Assembly: GCA_028565715.1 (NCBI GenBank)
Contig: JAOXYC010023346.1
Location: 1-15,182 of the forward strand
Length of the DNA stretch: 15,182 bases
From: Phoronis pallida
Lineage: Eukaryota; Phoronida; Phoronidae
Direction of reading: 5' to 3'
The notes below the pieces were generated by a model. That model saw only the letters and a list, made by a program, of their open reading frames with translations, was not told the DNA's origin and made no database searches. This document shows, piece after piece, positions 8,156-15,182 of the stretch (positions are counted from its first letter, which is position 1; the number at the start of each line of letters is the position of its first letter). The position numbers and the translations under genes are program-made.

Positions 8156-9156
8156 AACATATCATCATCTTCAGTTAATCCACTATATTTCTTAAAGTAA
8201 GATGTAGGTTTTGTATTAAAGAAGTCTGTATGCTCTCTACTTTTCATTAAATCTAAGAAGCTTTGAAATTTATCTATATGAATTTTGTCATCATATTTTG
8301 ATACTTTAATTCCAATTTGACTTAGTCTTAATTTTGCTAAATAGTATATAAATGATATTACAGCATCTTGTTGAAGATTTCTTAATTTTCTTTTATTATC
8401 TTGAAAAACTAATTTAATAAACTTAATTTCTAGATCTAAGAAAATATCACAATATTTACACATATCATCTTCTAAATTTTCTACATCTTTCTCTGTAATA
8501 TAATTATATTCAAGTAAGCTCTGTTTATATGTTAAATATAAATCTGTCATACCTAAATTATGTAAAGTTTCATCACGCATAGCAAATGTTGCTATTTGTG
8601 CTGTATCTGTTAACAAAGCTAATTGAGATAAAGAAATTAATATATAAAAAGATGAATATAATATAAATCCCTCTGTAAATACACTAATACATGCTATTTG
8701 TTTTAAAGCATTAAATGGTGTATCACTATTTAGTCCTAAATATATATCTACCTTATCTCTCATTTCTTTTACTGTTAAAAATTCTTTATAAATAGACTCA
8801 TCTAGTTTTAAGCAACTAATTAAATGTGAGTAACTAGCAGCATGTATAGTCTCCATATTTAAAAATGAAGCAATCATAGATTGAATTTCAAACACTTTGA
8901 AATGAGAAATTAATGAAATATATCCATAGCTAACCTCAAGCTCTACTTGAGTAAAAAACTTTAATACAGTTTCTATAATATCTCTCTCATCTTGATCTAA
9001 AACATTATAATAATCTTTTATATCAACTTCCATGTTATATTCAAATGGACTCCAGTGCATTGACTGTTGCTTAGTCCAATATTCATGAAATAAAGGAAAA
9101 TCAAATGGCTTATAATGTGCCCTTCCTTTAGTTATATCTTCTATTTTTTTAATCAC
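8152..9156 (-). CDS. nrdB: Class I ribonucleoside-diphosphate reductase, beta (radical) subunit
   Basis: This small subunit forms the di-iron/tyrosyl-radical cofactor that drives ribonucleotide reduction with NrdA. The ligand set is intact: probable first carboxylate E72, then E102, H105 and radical tyrosine Y109 in METIHAASY, E162 in FTEGF, and E196 and H199 in MRDETLH. The length (334 residues) is normal. The C-terminus, rich in Asp and ending in DDDMF, fits the tail that docks on NrdA. The start is GTG at 9156, because the conserved N-terminal HYKPFDFPLF segment begins well before the first internal ATG. The gene overlaps the end of nrdA by 8 bases, so translation is probably coupled. No nrdI, nrdH or ferredoxin-type maintenance gene lies beside it. 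The 3' end converges on leuS with a shared TTAA. Confidence 0.95.
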   Translation of the reverse strand: MIKKIEDITKGRAHYKPFDFPLFHEYWTKQQSMHWSPFEYNMEVDIKDYYNVLDQDERDIIETVLKFFTQVELEVSYGYISLISHFKVFEIQSMIASFLNMETIHAASYSHLISCLKLDESIYKEFLTVKEMRDKVDIYLGLNSDTPFNALKQIACISVFTEGFILYSSFYILISLSQLALLTDTAQIATFAMRDETLHNLGMTDLYLTYKQSLLEYNYITEKDVENLEDDMCKYCDIFLDLEIKFIKLVFQDNKRKLRNLQQDAVISFIYYLAKLRLSQIGIKVSKYDDKIHIDKFQSFLDLMKSREHTDFFNTKPTSYFKKYSGLTEDDDMF

Positions 9157-10954
9157 AACCTAGGCATGTTATTTTGTTATTTTCTGTTGTTATTATAGCT
9201 GGCGCTCCTTTAAAGTAATATAAAGTTTTAATATTACTATTATATGCATGAATATGCACTTCATTAATTATTTTAAGAGATGCATTTTCATCAAAATGTA
9301 AATTTAAAGATATTGATTGCTCATTAGCATATATCTCTTGTATAGCAGCTATTAGTGTAACAAATGTTTTTTGACATACTTCATATGCTGTTTTAAATAT
9401 TTTTTTAGTATGATCATTAAGATATTTAATATTTTGTACACTACCTCTATTTAATATACATTCTTCTTTTATCGCCTCTATTTCTTCATCACTAAAATTT
9501 AATTTATTTATATGATCAATAAATATTTTATTACAAAATAAAGCATTTCCTCTTGTAGTTCTTAAACTATAAATATTAGACATCATAAGATTAATTCCTT
9601 CACTAATATTCATAATATGAGATATATGAACTGTTGGAGCAATTGCAAGCTTACATGTAAACCTTCCTTTAATACCTGCTTCTATATTATCAGGAGCATG
9701 ACCTAATAAATCTCCTAATTTTTCTGATGCAATATCTGCAGAAGTTTTAATTTTTCTAAATATATCTAATACATCTTTCCAGTGATCTTTATTATCTATA
9801 TATAATTCTTTACTTTGCATATATGAATGTAAACCAGCAACTCCAAGGCCAACTGCAATAGCTCTTTTTGTACCATTAATTGTTCTTTCTAATGGTTGTA
9901 TATCTTCACTATCAATAACATACTTATCATGAATCATATTTAAGAATAATAAACAATCATAAATAAATTCTGATCCATTTTCATTAGCATATTTAACAGC
10001 GTCTTTAAATTTTTCAAGATTTATAGATCCAAGACAACACACTCCTCCTCTATCTCCTTTTGAAGGCAATGCAATTTCAGTACATAAATTTGATAAACCA
10101 ATTTTTATATCATTCTTAATAAATGCTTTTGCTTTATTTCTTTCAACATTTCCTTCAAAATATATATATGGTTCACCTGTTTCAATTCTACATAAAATAA
10201 TATGCTTCCATAACTTTCTTGCTTTAATAGTACTAACAACAGTGCTATTAATAGAACATATTAAATCAAAATCTAAATTATTAATAACAGCATTCATAAA
10301 ATCATCTGTAATAATAACTGCTATATGAGAACGAGATATCTTTGCTTTATAGTTATCAAAAGTAGCTTTTCTTACTTCACAAAATTCAAAAATATCTGGA
10401 TGGGATATTTTAAGATAATATGCAATATTAGCATTTCTTTTACCATTTAATCTTGTAATATCAAGAACATTTTCAATTAAATTTATATATTTACTAACAT
10501 CAGATGGTAAATATTTTCCTTTAGATGCTCTAACATGAGGACATTTTGAAAGATCTATAGAAACGCCACCACCAAAACCTAATTGTTGAATAACAGTATC
10601 TAAATCTCTAGTTATAGCATGTCTTGTATGTTTCATAGTATTTGTAAAACATGAAATAACTTTATGATTATTAGGATATAATACATTTCTAAAAACTGGG
10701 CTTGAAGGTATAAACATTAAATTGCTAATATAATAATACATACGTAATGCATGCTTTTCATCATAAGAAAATTCCTTTGCTAATTCTGAAAAAAGCTCTT
10801 GTATATTATCCTTAGTAAACTCATATACATCAGTTATTATATTATATGCATCATTAGTTATTAAAGCATTCCTGGTATTATCTAAAGGTATATTAATTTT
10901 TAGTTTTTTTAATTTATCAATTTCTTTATAAGCATTTTTATATCTATTTGTCAT
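9149..10954 (-). CDS. nrdA: Class I ribonucleoside-diphosphate reductase, alpha (catalytic) subunit
   Basis: Reduces ribonucleoside diphosphates to deoxyribonucleotides for DNA synthesis. Expected residues are present. C102 in ISCF and C307 (or C306) in CCLGSINL form the active-site redox pair. N289, C291 and E293 in NLCTE form the catalytic triad. Y579-Y580 in TLYYFKG relay the radical, and C597/C600 in the terminal CLGC form the shuttle pair that hands electrons from thioredoxin or glutaredoxin. The protein has 601 residues and no N-terminal ATP-cone, so overall activity control by ATP/dATP is not expected; this short layout is typical of alphaproteobacterial enzymes. It is first gene of the nrdA-nrdB operon. 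The start is ATG at 10954. The AT-rich region upstream, shared with the divergent EndoU-like gene, carries short direct repeats and a small palindrome. Confidence 0.95.
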   Translation of the reverse strand: MTNRYKNAYKEIDKLKKLKINIPLDNTRNALITNDAYNIITDVYEFTKDNIQELFSELAKEFSYDEKHALRMYYYISNLMFIPSSPVFRNVLYPNNHKVISCFTNTMKHTRHAITRDLDTVIQQLGFGGGVSIDLSKCPHVRASKGKYLPSDVSKYINLIENVLDITRLNGKRNANIAYYLKISHPDIFEFCEVRKATFDNYKAKISRSHIAVIITDDFMNAVINNLDFDLICSINSTVVSTIKARKLWKHIILCRIETGEPYIYFEGNVERNKAKAFIKNDIKIGLSNLCTEIALPSKGDRGGVCCLGSINLEKFKDAVKYANENGSEFIYDCLLFLNMIHDKYVIDSEDIQPLERTINGTKRAIAVGLGVAGLHSYMQSKELYIDNKDHWKDVLDIFRKIKTSADIASEKLGDLLGHAPDNIEAGIKGRFTCKLAIAPTVHISHIMNISEGINLMMSNIYSLRTTRGNALFCNKIFIDHINKLNFSDEEIEAIKEECILNRGSVQNIKYLNDHTKKIFKTAYEVCQKTFVTLIAAIQEIYANEQSISLNLHFDENASLKIINEVHIHAYNSNIKTLYYFKGAPAIITTENNKITCLGCD

Positions 10955-10966
10955 TAAATCACTTTT

Positions 10967-11022
10967 TATTTCTTAAAATAATATTACTAAAAAATATTTT
11001 TAGTTTTTTATATTTCTTAAAA
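10967..11022. promoter_or_regulatory. Direct repeats flanking a palindrome between nrdA and the EndoU-like gene
   Basis: TATTTCTTAAAA occurs exactly at 10967-10978 and 11011-11022, and between them CTAAAAA/TTTTTAG (10987-11003) forms a 7-base palindrome with a 3-base centre. The arrangement lies upstream of the divergent nrdA (minus strand). It may be a control site, but it is mostly A/T and does not clearly match an NrdR box. Confidence 0.25.
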
Positions 11023-11099
11023 AAACAGTCAAATAATAATATAATATTTTTAATAAAATTAGATAAAGAATATAAAGAACTAAAAAGACATAACTATAC

Positions 11100-11105
11100 T
11101 ATAAT
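11100..11105 (+). promoter_or_regulatory. Possible -10 box of the EndoU-like gene
   Basis: A perfect TATAAT, overlapping TATACT at 11095-11100, ends 19 bases before the chosen ATG at 11125. No -35 box stands out. The call rests on position as much as sequence, since such hexamers are frequent at this base composition. Confidence 0.2.
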
Positions 11106-11124
11106 TAAAAAAAAATACCTAATT

Positions 11125-11952
11125 ATGAATAATAAAAAAGTATTAAGCGATCAAAAGCAAAGAGTATTTGATATATTTGAAAAATGTGTAGAAGAAATGT
11201 ATCATTCTAGTACAATATTAAAAAATATTACAAATACTAAAGACGAAATAAAAAAAACAGGGAAAATATTTAGTGAAAATACATATAACAAAGTAATGAG
11301 ACTTCCTGAATTTAAAGCATTCTATGATCTTGTATCATGTCCATTTTATATTAACAATACTCTAAGTTTAGAAAAAATAGAAACACATATAAAATTCTTA
11401 AATGATTATGTAAAAAATAGTAGTTGTTTCCAAATTTTAATGTCTTATGTAAGTAAATTTAAACCTGAATATACTGAAGATTATGTATTAGGATATATGG
11501 CTACTAAAATATTTGGTACATCATTTATGAATAATAAAGAAATTAGTATTTTTGATCATTTATTTATAGGTATGGATAATGAAAAAAAATTATCAGGAAT
11601 ACATAACTGGATAAGACTATTATTTATTGAACGTAATTTTAAAGAATTCAAAATTGAATTAGAAGAAGAAAATAAAATAGGATTTGTTGTTAAAATATTT
11701 GATAAAAAAGATAATTGTCATAAGATGTCAACTATGCTTTCTGGAGCATCACCATCATTTGCTATTTGTTTCTTTGCTTTAGGTATATTTGTTGGTATAG
11801 AAGAACATGTAAATACAATTAATAATCTAGAGTTATTAGGAGAAAATTATAATTTAAATATATATGTATATAGAGATAAAATGCCAATCACTATATATTT
11901 CTCATTCCCAAGTATTGATGAAACAGATTGTAATGTTGAATTTGATGAATAG
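11125..11952 (+). CDS. EndoU (XendoU-type) endoribonuclease-like protein
   Basis: Predicted 275-residue protein resembling eukaryotic XendoU/placental protein 11 enzymes, which cut single-stranded RNA at uridines with Mn2+ and leave 2',3'-cyclic phosphates. Visible signatures are FDHLFIG (143-149, catalytic H145), SGIHNWIR (157-164, H160), then K200 in HKMSTMLSGASPSF, which matches the catalytic Lys followed by the G-S-SPxF block. ITIYFSFP (255-262) matches the C-terminal substrate-binding strand, with S260 where Thr is usual. Spacing between the three catalytic residues (15 and 40) is close to the family. The helical N-terminal half, with RLPEFKAFYDLV and HIKFLNDYV, also fits. The frame stays open back to an ATG at 10948, but that start would overlap nrdA, so ATG 11125 is chosen. 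No signal peptide is seen from that start. Role unknown: RNA processing, or an effector acting on host RNA. Confidence 0.75.
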   Translation: MNNKKVLSDQKQRVFDIFEKCVEEMYHSSTILKNITNTKDEIKKTGKIFSENTYNKVMRLPEFKAFYDLVSCPFYINNTLSLEKIETHIKFLNDYVKNSSCFQILMSYVSKFKPEYTEDYVLGYMATKIFGTSFMNNKEISIFDHLFIGMDNEKKLSGIHNWIRLLFIERNFKEFKIELEEENKIGFVVKIFDKKDNCHKMSTMLSGASPSFAICFFALGIFVGIEEHVNTINNLELLGENYNLNIYVYRDKMPITIYFSFPSIDETDCNVEFDE

Positions 11953-11969
11953 TAAAATAATAAAAATTT

Positions 11970-13139
11970 TTATCCCTGATATACGTATTGTTTATCAGAA
12001 CCTTTATAAAATTGCATATCAATATAAAAATCATTAATTTGTATAATTTTAATTATTCTACTACGTATCTTTTTAATATTAAATGATGCATTATTATTCT
12101 TATTAGTTTGAATAACTAAACTAATAATATTTGTAATAGCAGAATTTTGTCTAATATAAGCTATATCAGGAAAATATACTTTTATTTCTTTTGTTAGTTT
12201 TCTACAATTAACATTTGGTACTTGATTAATCATATATCTATACATTAAATTCATAATCGACATACTTAAAATTTTAGATGAAGAATAATTTATATTAGCA
12301 TCTTTTATCTTTTCTATAAAATATTTGCTAATCTGCTTTTCATTACTACTATCTTTAATAAGATCATATTTATTAACAATTATACTTATATTAGATTTCA
12401 GCTTATATAAAATATTAAACATATTAATATTAATTTTTTGGTTATATGTATATATATCTGTAACTATAAATACTCTTGTAGAATTCTTAATTAAGTTTTT
12501 AAGAGCATATAATCTACCTCTTGTTTTATATTCAAGACCAAATGTATCATAAATATCTACTATTTTATCATTAATATTTATTCTAAGAGGGAGAACTTCT
12601 TTTGTAGTATGTCTAGTTTCACTAACTTCAAATACATTATTCATTGCAATTTGATTAATTAAAGAACTTTTGCCAACACCAGTAAGACCTATTAAAATAT
12701 ATTTAGCACTTGGTTTTTCTCTTATATAAAGATTATTTCTTATATATTTTTCTAATTCATTAAATTTATTTATAATAGTAAAATCTAAATTACCATATTC
12801 TATACAGCTATATTTATCAAAAACTATAAAAATATATTTTTTTTCCTTACAAAATTTATAAATATCAAAAATTATTTTATTATCACTAGAATATTCATCT
12901 TTACAAAAAATTACTATATTTATAACTTTACATATAATCTTTGCTTTTTCTAAGTTTTCCTGCCAATTAGATCTATTAATAGATGGTAAATTTAATAAGT
13001 AATCTCCATGATAAAAAAATGCTTTAATGTCCTTATGTCTTTCAGTTAATGTATTTTTAACTTTATCTCTCTTTCTTTTTAATAGTCTAAATATTACCTC
13101 AGTATTTATACTATTATTTTGACTAATAAATATAATCAT
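11970..13139 (-). CDS. TIR-like domain fused to an Era/TrmE-like GTPase
   Basis: 389 residues from ATG 13139; a TTG at 13157 would add six residues and is an alternative. The GTPase domain (about 145-300) is clear: P-loop GLTGVGKSS (151-159), switch Thr in RHTTKEV (176-182), DTFG (198-201) and NKYD (256-259). It therefore binds GTP through an Era/EngA/TrmE-style fold. The N-terminal ~135 residues follow a TIR-like order: strand MIIFISQNN at the start, KAFFYHGDYLL (39-49), NWQENLEKAK (58-67), INIVIFCKDEYSS (73-85) and KKYIFIVFDK (100-109). The Glu expected in the catalytic alpha-C region is not evident; D92 or a neighbour sits there, so NADase activity is doubtful. The C-terminal ~90 residues are unassigned. 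It converges on the EndoU-like gene (17 bases between) and diverges from the ParA cluster. The GTPase is secure; the TIR assignment is tentative. Confidence 0.75.
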   Translation of the reverse strand: MIIFISQNNSINTEVIFRLLKRKRDKVKNTLTERHKDIKAFFYHGDYLLNLPSINRSNWQENLEKAKIICKVINIVIFCKDEYSSDNKIIFDIYKFCKEKKYIFIVFDKYSCIEYGNLDFTIINKFNELEKYIRNNLYIREKPSAKYILIGLTGVGKSSLINQIAMNNVFEVSETRHTTKEVLPLRININDKIVDIYDTFGLEYKTRGRLYALKNLIKNSTRVFIVTDIYTYNQKININMFNILYKLKSNISIIVNKYDLIKDSSNEKQISKYFIEKIKDANINYSSSKILSMSIMNLMYRYMINQVPNVNCRKLTKEIKVYFPDIAYIRQNSAITNIISLVIQTNKNNNASFNIKKIRSRIIKIIQINDFYIDMQFYKGSDKQYVYQG

Positions 13140-13180
13140 ATATATAATTTTTTTCAAATATAAAAATACTTTACATAAAT

Positions 13181-13768
13181 ATGCAATTAGTAAAAAATAT
13201 AATACAATACTGTTTAAAATATATAGATACTTATATTTGTATTTTCAAATTATCTAACAAATTTAAAAAAATAGATCAAAATAGTGCAAAAAATTTATCT
13301 AATATTATTAGTCATATGATGACAATATCAAGTATTAATCAAGAAGATATAGCTAAAATAGAAGATTTATATATTATTCAAGATATAAATAAGTTTTTAA
13401 TATCTATTAAAAACTTATCTATAGAAAATCAAAGAAAATACATTAGAATTATTATAAATATACTAATTACTATATTTGGAGAAGATATTATTGATTTAAA
13501 TATTAATAATTCTTTTGAAGCAGAATGTTTTTTTGTGAAAGAAGATGATTTTAATAGTATATTTTTATGTAATGATGAATTATCAAATGCTCATGCAAAA
13601 TTTTTTTATTATTTAAAAGAGATATATCTATATAAAATAAAAGATAATTTAGTTAAAAATAATTATGATATATATAATTATATAGAATATATAAAATGTA
13701 TTACAAAAATATTAATGATTAATAGTATATTTAGTCAGTTTAATAACAAATACTCAATTAAATTATAA
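13181..13768 (+). CDS. Unknown helical protein, first gene of the ParA cluster
   Basis: A 195-residue protein of unknown family. It is predicted almost wholly alpha-helical and is rich in Ile, Asn and Lys. A hydrophobic stretch at about 84-99 (KYIRIIINILITIFG) could be a buried helix or a weak membrane segment; no signal peptide or catalytic motif is visible. A more acidic region follows (residues 113-135). It starts at ATG 13181, only 41 bases from the divergent TIR-GTPase, and is followed after 38 bases by the ParA-like ATPase on the same strand, so the three downstream genes probably form one operon. By position it could be a partner or cargo adaptor of the ATPase, but there is no sequence support beyond adjacency. 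Confidence 0.65.
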   Translation: MQLVKNIIQYCLKYIDTYICIFKLSNKFKKIDQNSAKNLSNIISHMMTISSINQEDIAKIEDLYIIQDINKFLISIKNLSIENQRKYIRIIINILITIFGEDIIDLNINNSFEAECFFVKEDDFNSIFLCNDELSNAHAKFFYYLKEIYLYKIKDNLVKNNYDIYNYIEYIKCITKILMINSIFSQFNNKYSIKL

Positions 13769-13806
13769 TGTTTATGATATAAGATATCTAAAGATATTAC
13801 AAATTA

Positions 13807-14409
13807 ATGAAAAAAAATACAAAAGTAATAGCTATATGTAGCTTTAAAGGAGGTACAGGTAAAACATTATTAAGCTTAACAATCAATAATATACTAAGAA
13901 TTAAAGCTAGTGCTATAGTATATACATCACATATAAGTGATATTAATTCTATTAATAATGCTTATCAGTTAGATCAAAAAATAATTCAAATTCAAGATAT
14001 TTCTATATTAGAAGATCTATTAAAAAAGAAAAATCCTTATAAATATATAATTATTGATTTATCTCCAGAATTTTTTAATGAAAAACTTATTTCTAAAATA
14101 AAAGATTATGTAGATTTATGGTTAATTTCTTCTAACTATTCTGTAGGTTCATCAGAATTAGTTAATTTATCTACAAAACTATTAGAAGATAATATAGGAG
14201 ATTTAAATAAAGTGTCTCTTGTTATTAATAAAAAACATACAAAAACAAATACATCATTAGTTGAAGAATTTAGTGATATTGTTAATAAATTTAATAATGT
14301 GTTTGAAATAGATCTTTATAGAAATATTAATTTTAATAATAATATTATTAGAAATAAAAAGATACGTAAAGTTGTAAAAGATATAGTACAACTTATAAAA
14401 AGCATTTAG
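13807..14409 (+). CDS. ParA/MinD-family P-loop ATPase
   Basis: A 200-residue, single-domain member of the SIMIBI class that positions plasmids, chromosomes, cell-division proteins or other cargo by ATP-driven dimerisation. The deviant Walker A box KGGTGKT (14-20, signature K14 and K19) is intact. Walker B is KYIIIDLS (79-86, D84), and VINKK (139-143) provides the adenine-contacting Asn. However, the canonical DxDxQ segment after the second strand (DLDPQ in ParA) is replaced by TSHIS at about 40-44, so hydrolysis may be slow or absent. There is no N-terminal helix-turn-helix, so it is a short ParA type rather than the P1 type. No ParB gene or parS-like iterons are seen nearby. Flanking genes at 38 and 42 bases are unknown proteins, one membrane-anchored, which suggests membrane-linked positioning rather than classical plasmid partition. 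Confidence 0.85.
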   Translation: MKKNTKVIAICSFKGGTGKTLLSLTINNILRIKASAIVYTSHISDINSINNAYQLDQKIIQIQDISILEDLLKKKNPYKYIIIDLSPEFFNEKLISKIKDYVDLWLISSNYSVGSSELVNLSTKLLEDNIGDLNKVSLVINKKHTKTNTSLVEEFSDIVNKFNNVFEIDLYRNINFNNNIIRNKKIRKVVKDIVQLIKSI

Positions 14410-14451
14410 TATAAAAAATATAAAAAATATAATTTACTAAATTAATATTAA

Positions 14452-15168
14452 ATGATCATTAGATTTATAAAAAATATACTTAGTTTTATATTTTACTGGA
14501 TAAAAATAATTATTTTAATATATTTTAGTATTTCTGCAACAACTTGTTATATGAAGCAAGTAATTGAAGATAAAATAGAATCTTCTATAAAACAACATAC
14601 AAATGAAGCAGAGTTAAAAATATCACAATATATTAATAAACAAATCAAATCATCAAAAAGTAATTATTCATTAATATCTTTATCAAATACAAAAAATAAA
14701 AATCAATATAATAATGCTATTAATAGTTTAAGAAATATGGCTATTATAAATATATCTAAAAATTCACAAAATAAAATTACATTAATTTTCTTAATTAAAG
14801 AATTAAACAGATGTAAAAATATTTTTTCTACAAAAGAAATGTCATCTTTAGTTAATTATTTATGTAAACAACATAATACAATAGAAAAAATTATTGATCA
14901 TATATTATATAAAAATAAAATAAATGCAAATAAAATTAGTATTAAAAACAGACTTCTTAATACTTTTGTTATAGTGCTTTCTAATAGTTTTAATAAAAAA
15001 CCATTTTCTATTTCTGAAAAAACAATAAATTTAATATATAAAAACTGGGTAACTCTAAATAATAATATTATTAATAATTTAAAACTTAATGAATCATTAA
15101 ACAGTTTTAAAAGTGAAATTAAAAATGAAATTACTTATAATAGAATGTTATCTAAATTATTAATTTGA
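14452..15168 (+). CDS. N-terminally membrane-anchored protein, third gene of the ParA cluster
   Basis: A 238-residue protein of unknown family. Residues about 5-30 form one hydrophobic helix with Arg/Lys at its N-terminal side, which favours a short cytoplasmic N-terminus and an exported body. The helix is followed by a charged, probably coiled-coil stretch (about 35-70: KQVIEDKIES and following), then a helical C-terminal region rich in Asn and Lys. Cys32 lies just after the hydrophobic helix, but the residues before it (SATT) do not make a good lipobox. It follows the ParA-like gene by 42 bases on the same strand and ends with TGA. It could act as a membrane receptor or a structure positioned by the ATPase; this is inference from adjacency only. 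Confidence 0.7.
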   Translation: MIIRFIKNILSFIFYWIKIIILIYFSISATTCYMKQVIEDKIESSIKQHTNEAELKISQYINKQIKSSKSNYSLISLSNTKNKNQYNNAINSLRNMAIINISKNSQNKITLIFLIKELNRCKNIFSTKEMSSLVNYLCKQHNTIEKIIDHILYKNKINANKISIKNRLLNTFVIVLSNSFNKKPFSISEKTINLIYKNWVTLNNNIINNLKLNESLNSFKSEIKNEITYNRMLSKLLI

Positions 15169-15179
15169 TAAAATCTAAA

Positions 15180-15182
15180 ATG
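15180..15182 (+). other. ATG at the right edge, possible start of a fourth gene
   Basis: The last three bases read ATG, 11 bases after the TGA of the membrane-anchored protein. If used, the next gene continues the ParA operon; nothing more can be seen. Confidence 0.2.

Noticed and set aside
10948-11124. Longer start for the EndoU-like protein with a hydrophobic N-terminus
   Set aside because: It would overlap the start of nrdA, leave no promoter room, and the added residues read like translated AT-rich spacer. A signal or anchor segment cannot be fully excluded.
11961-11972. TAAAAATTTTTA palindrome as a bidirectional terminator between convergent genes
   Set aside because: Arms are only A/T and very short, so a stable RNA hairpin is unlikely; such palindromes are common in this composition.
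12325-12552. Plus-strand open frame inside the TIR-GTPase gene
   Set aside because: Fully antisense to the GTPase G-motif region, which is plainly coding on the minus strand.
13140-13157. TTG start for the TIR-GTPase gene
   Set aside because: ATG 13139 is available and begins at the first predicted strand; the six extra residues are possible but a rare TTG is less likely.
1-15182. Giant-virus origin, suggested by AT-richness, RNR genes, EndoU and a tRNA synthetase
   Set aside because: LeuRS and the short ATP-cone-less NrdA are of bacterial, alphaproteobacteria-like type, nrdA and nrdB overlap as an operon, and no viral hallmark gene is present.
1-15182. UGA recoded as tryptophan, as in some reduced bacteria
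   Set aside because: Conserved tryptophans (for example in the LeuRS GWD motif) are TGG, and TGA serves as a stop at 15166-15168.

Overview
The window is extremely AT-rich (roughly one fifth G+C judged by eye), densely packed and intron-free, and uses the standard bacterial code: tryptophan is TGG, and a TGA at 15166-15168 ends a reading frame. The three recognisable housekeeping proteins are bacterial. They are a leucyl-tRNA synthetase of the bacterial/organellar type, and class I ribonucleotide reductase subunits whose large chain lacks the N-terminal ATP-cone and resembles the short alphaproteobacterial form. LeuRS is shrunken and its editing pocket is degenerate. This points to a strongly reduced, host-dependent bacterium, most likely an alphaproteobacterial intracellular symbiont of the Rickettsiales/Holosporales kind. 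That placement is inference; no rRNA or ribosomal protein gene is present to settle it.

Layout, left to right. (1) 1-530 (+): 3' end of an unrecognised helical protein. (2) 603-2624 and 2806-5976 (both -): two large paralogous proteins of no recognised family. Each has one transmembrane helix near the C-terminus and a near-identical basic tail containing KISVGG; the larger is flanked by repetitive charged segments. (3) 6065-8155 (+): minimal leuS. (4) 10954-8152 (-): overlapping nrdA-nrdB operon, with nrdB ending inside the leuS stop region. (5) 11125-11952 (+): a protein with the signature histidines of eukaryote-type EndoU (XendoU) endoribonucleases. (6) 13139-11970 (-): an Era/TrmE-like GTPase whose N-terminal ~135 residues resemble a TIR domain. 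(7) 13181-15168 (+): a three-gene run of an unknown helical protein, a ParA/MinD-like ATPase and an N-terminally anchored membrane protein. An ATG at the last three bases may start another gene.

Functionally, nrdAB supplies deoxynucleotides and leuS charges tRNA-Leu; both look like retained core functions under erosion. The flanking genes look accessory: the paralogous tail-anchored pair could be surface or host-interaction proteins, and the EndoU, TIR-GTPase and ParA cluster is the best candidate for an undescribed system (effector or defence). No tRNA, rRNA, CRISPR array, insertion sequence or convincing G+C-rich terminator was seen, and no gene-free stretch exceeds about 180 bases. Ribosome-binding sites are weak or absent before nearly every gene, so start choices rest on protein alignment logic and spacing.
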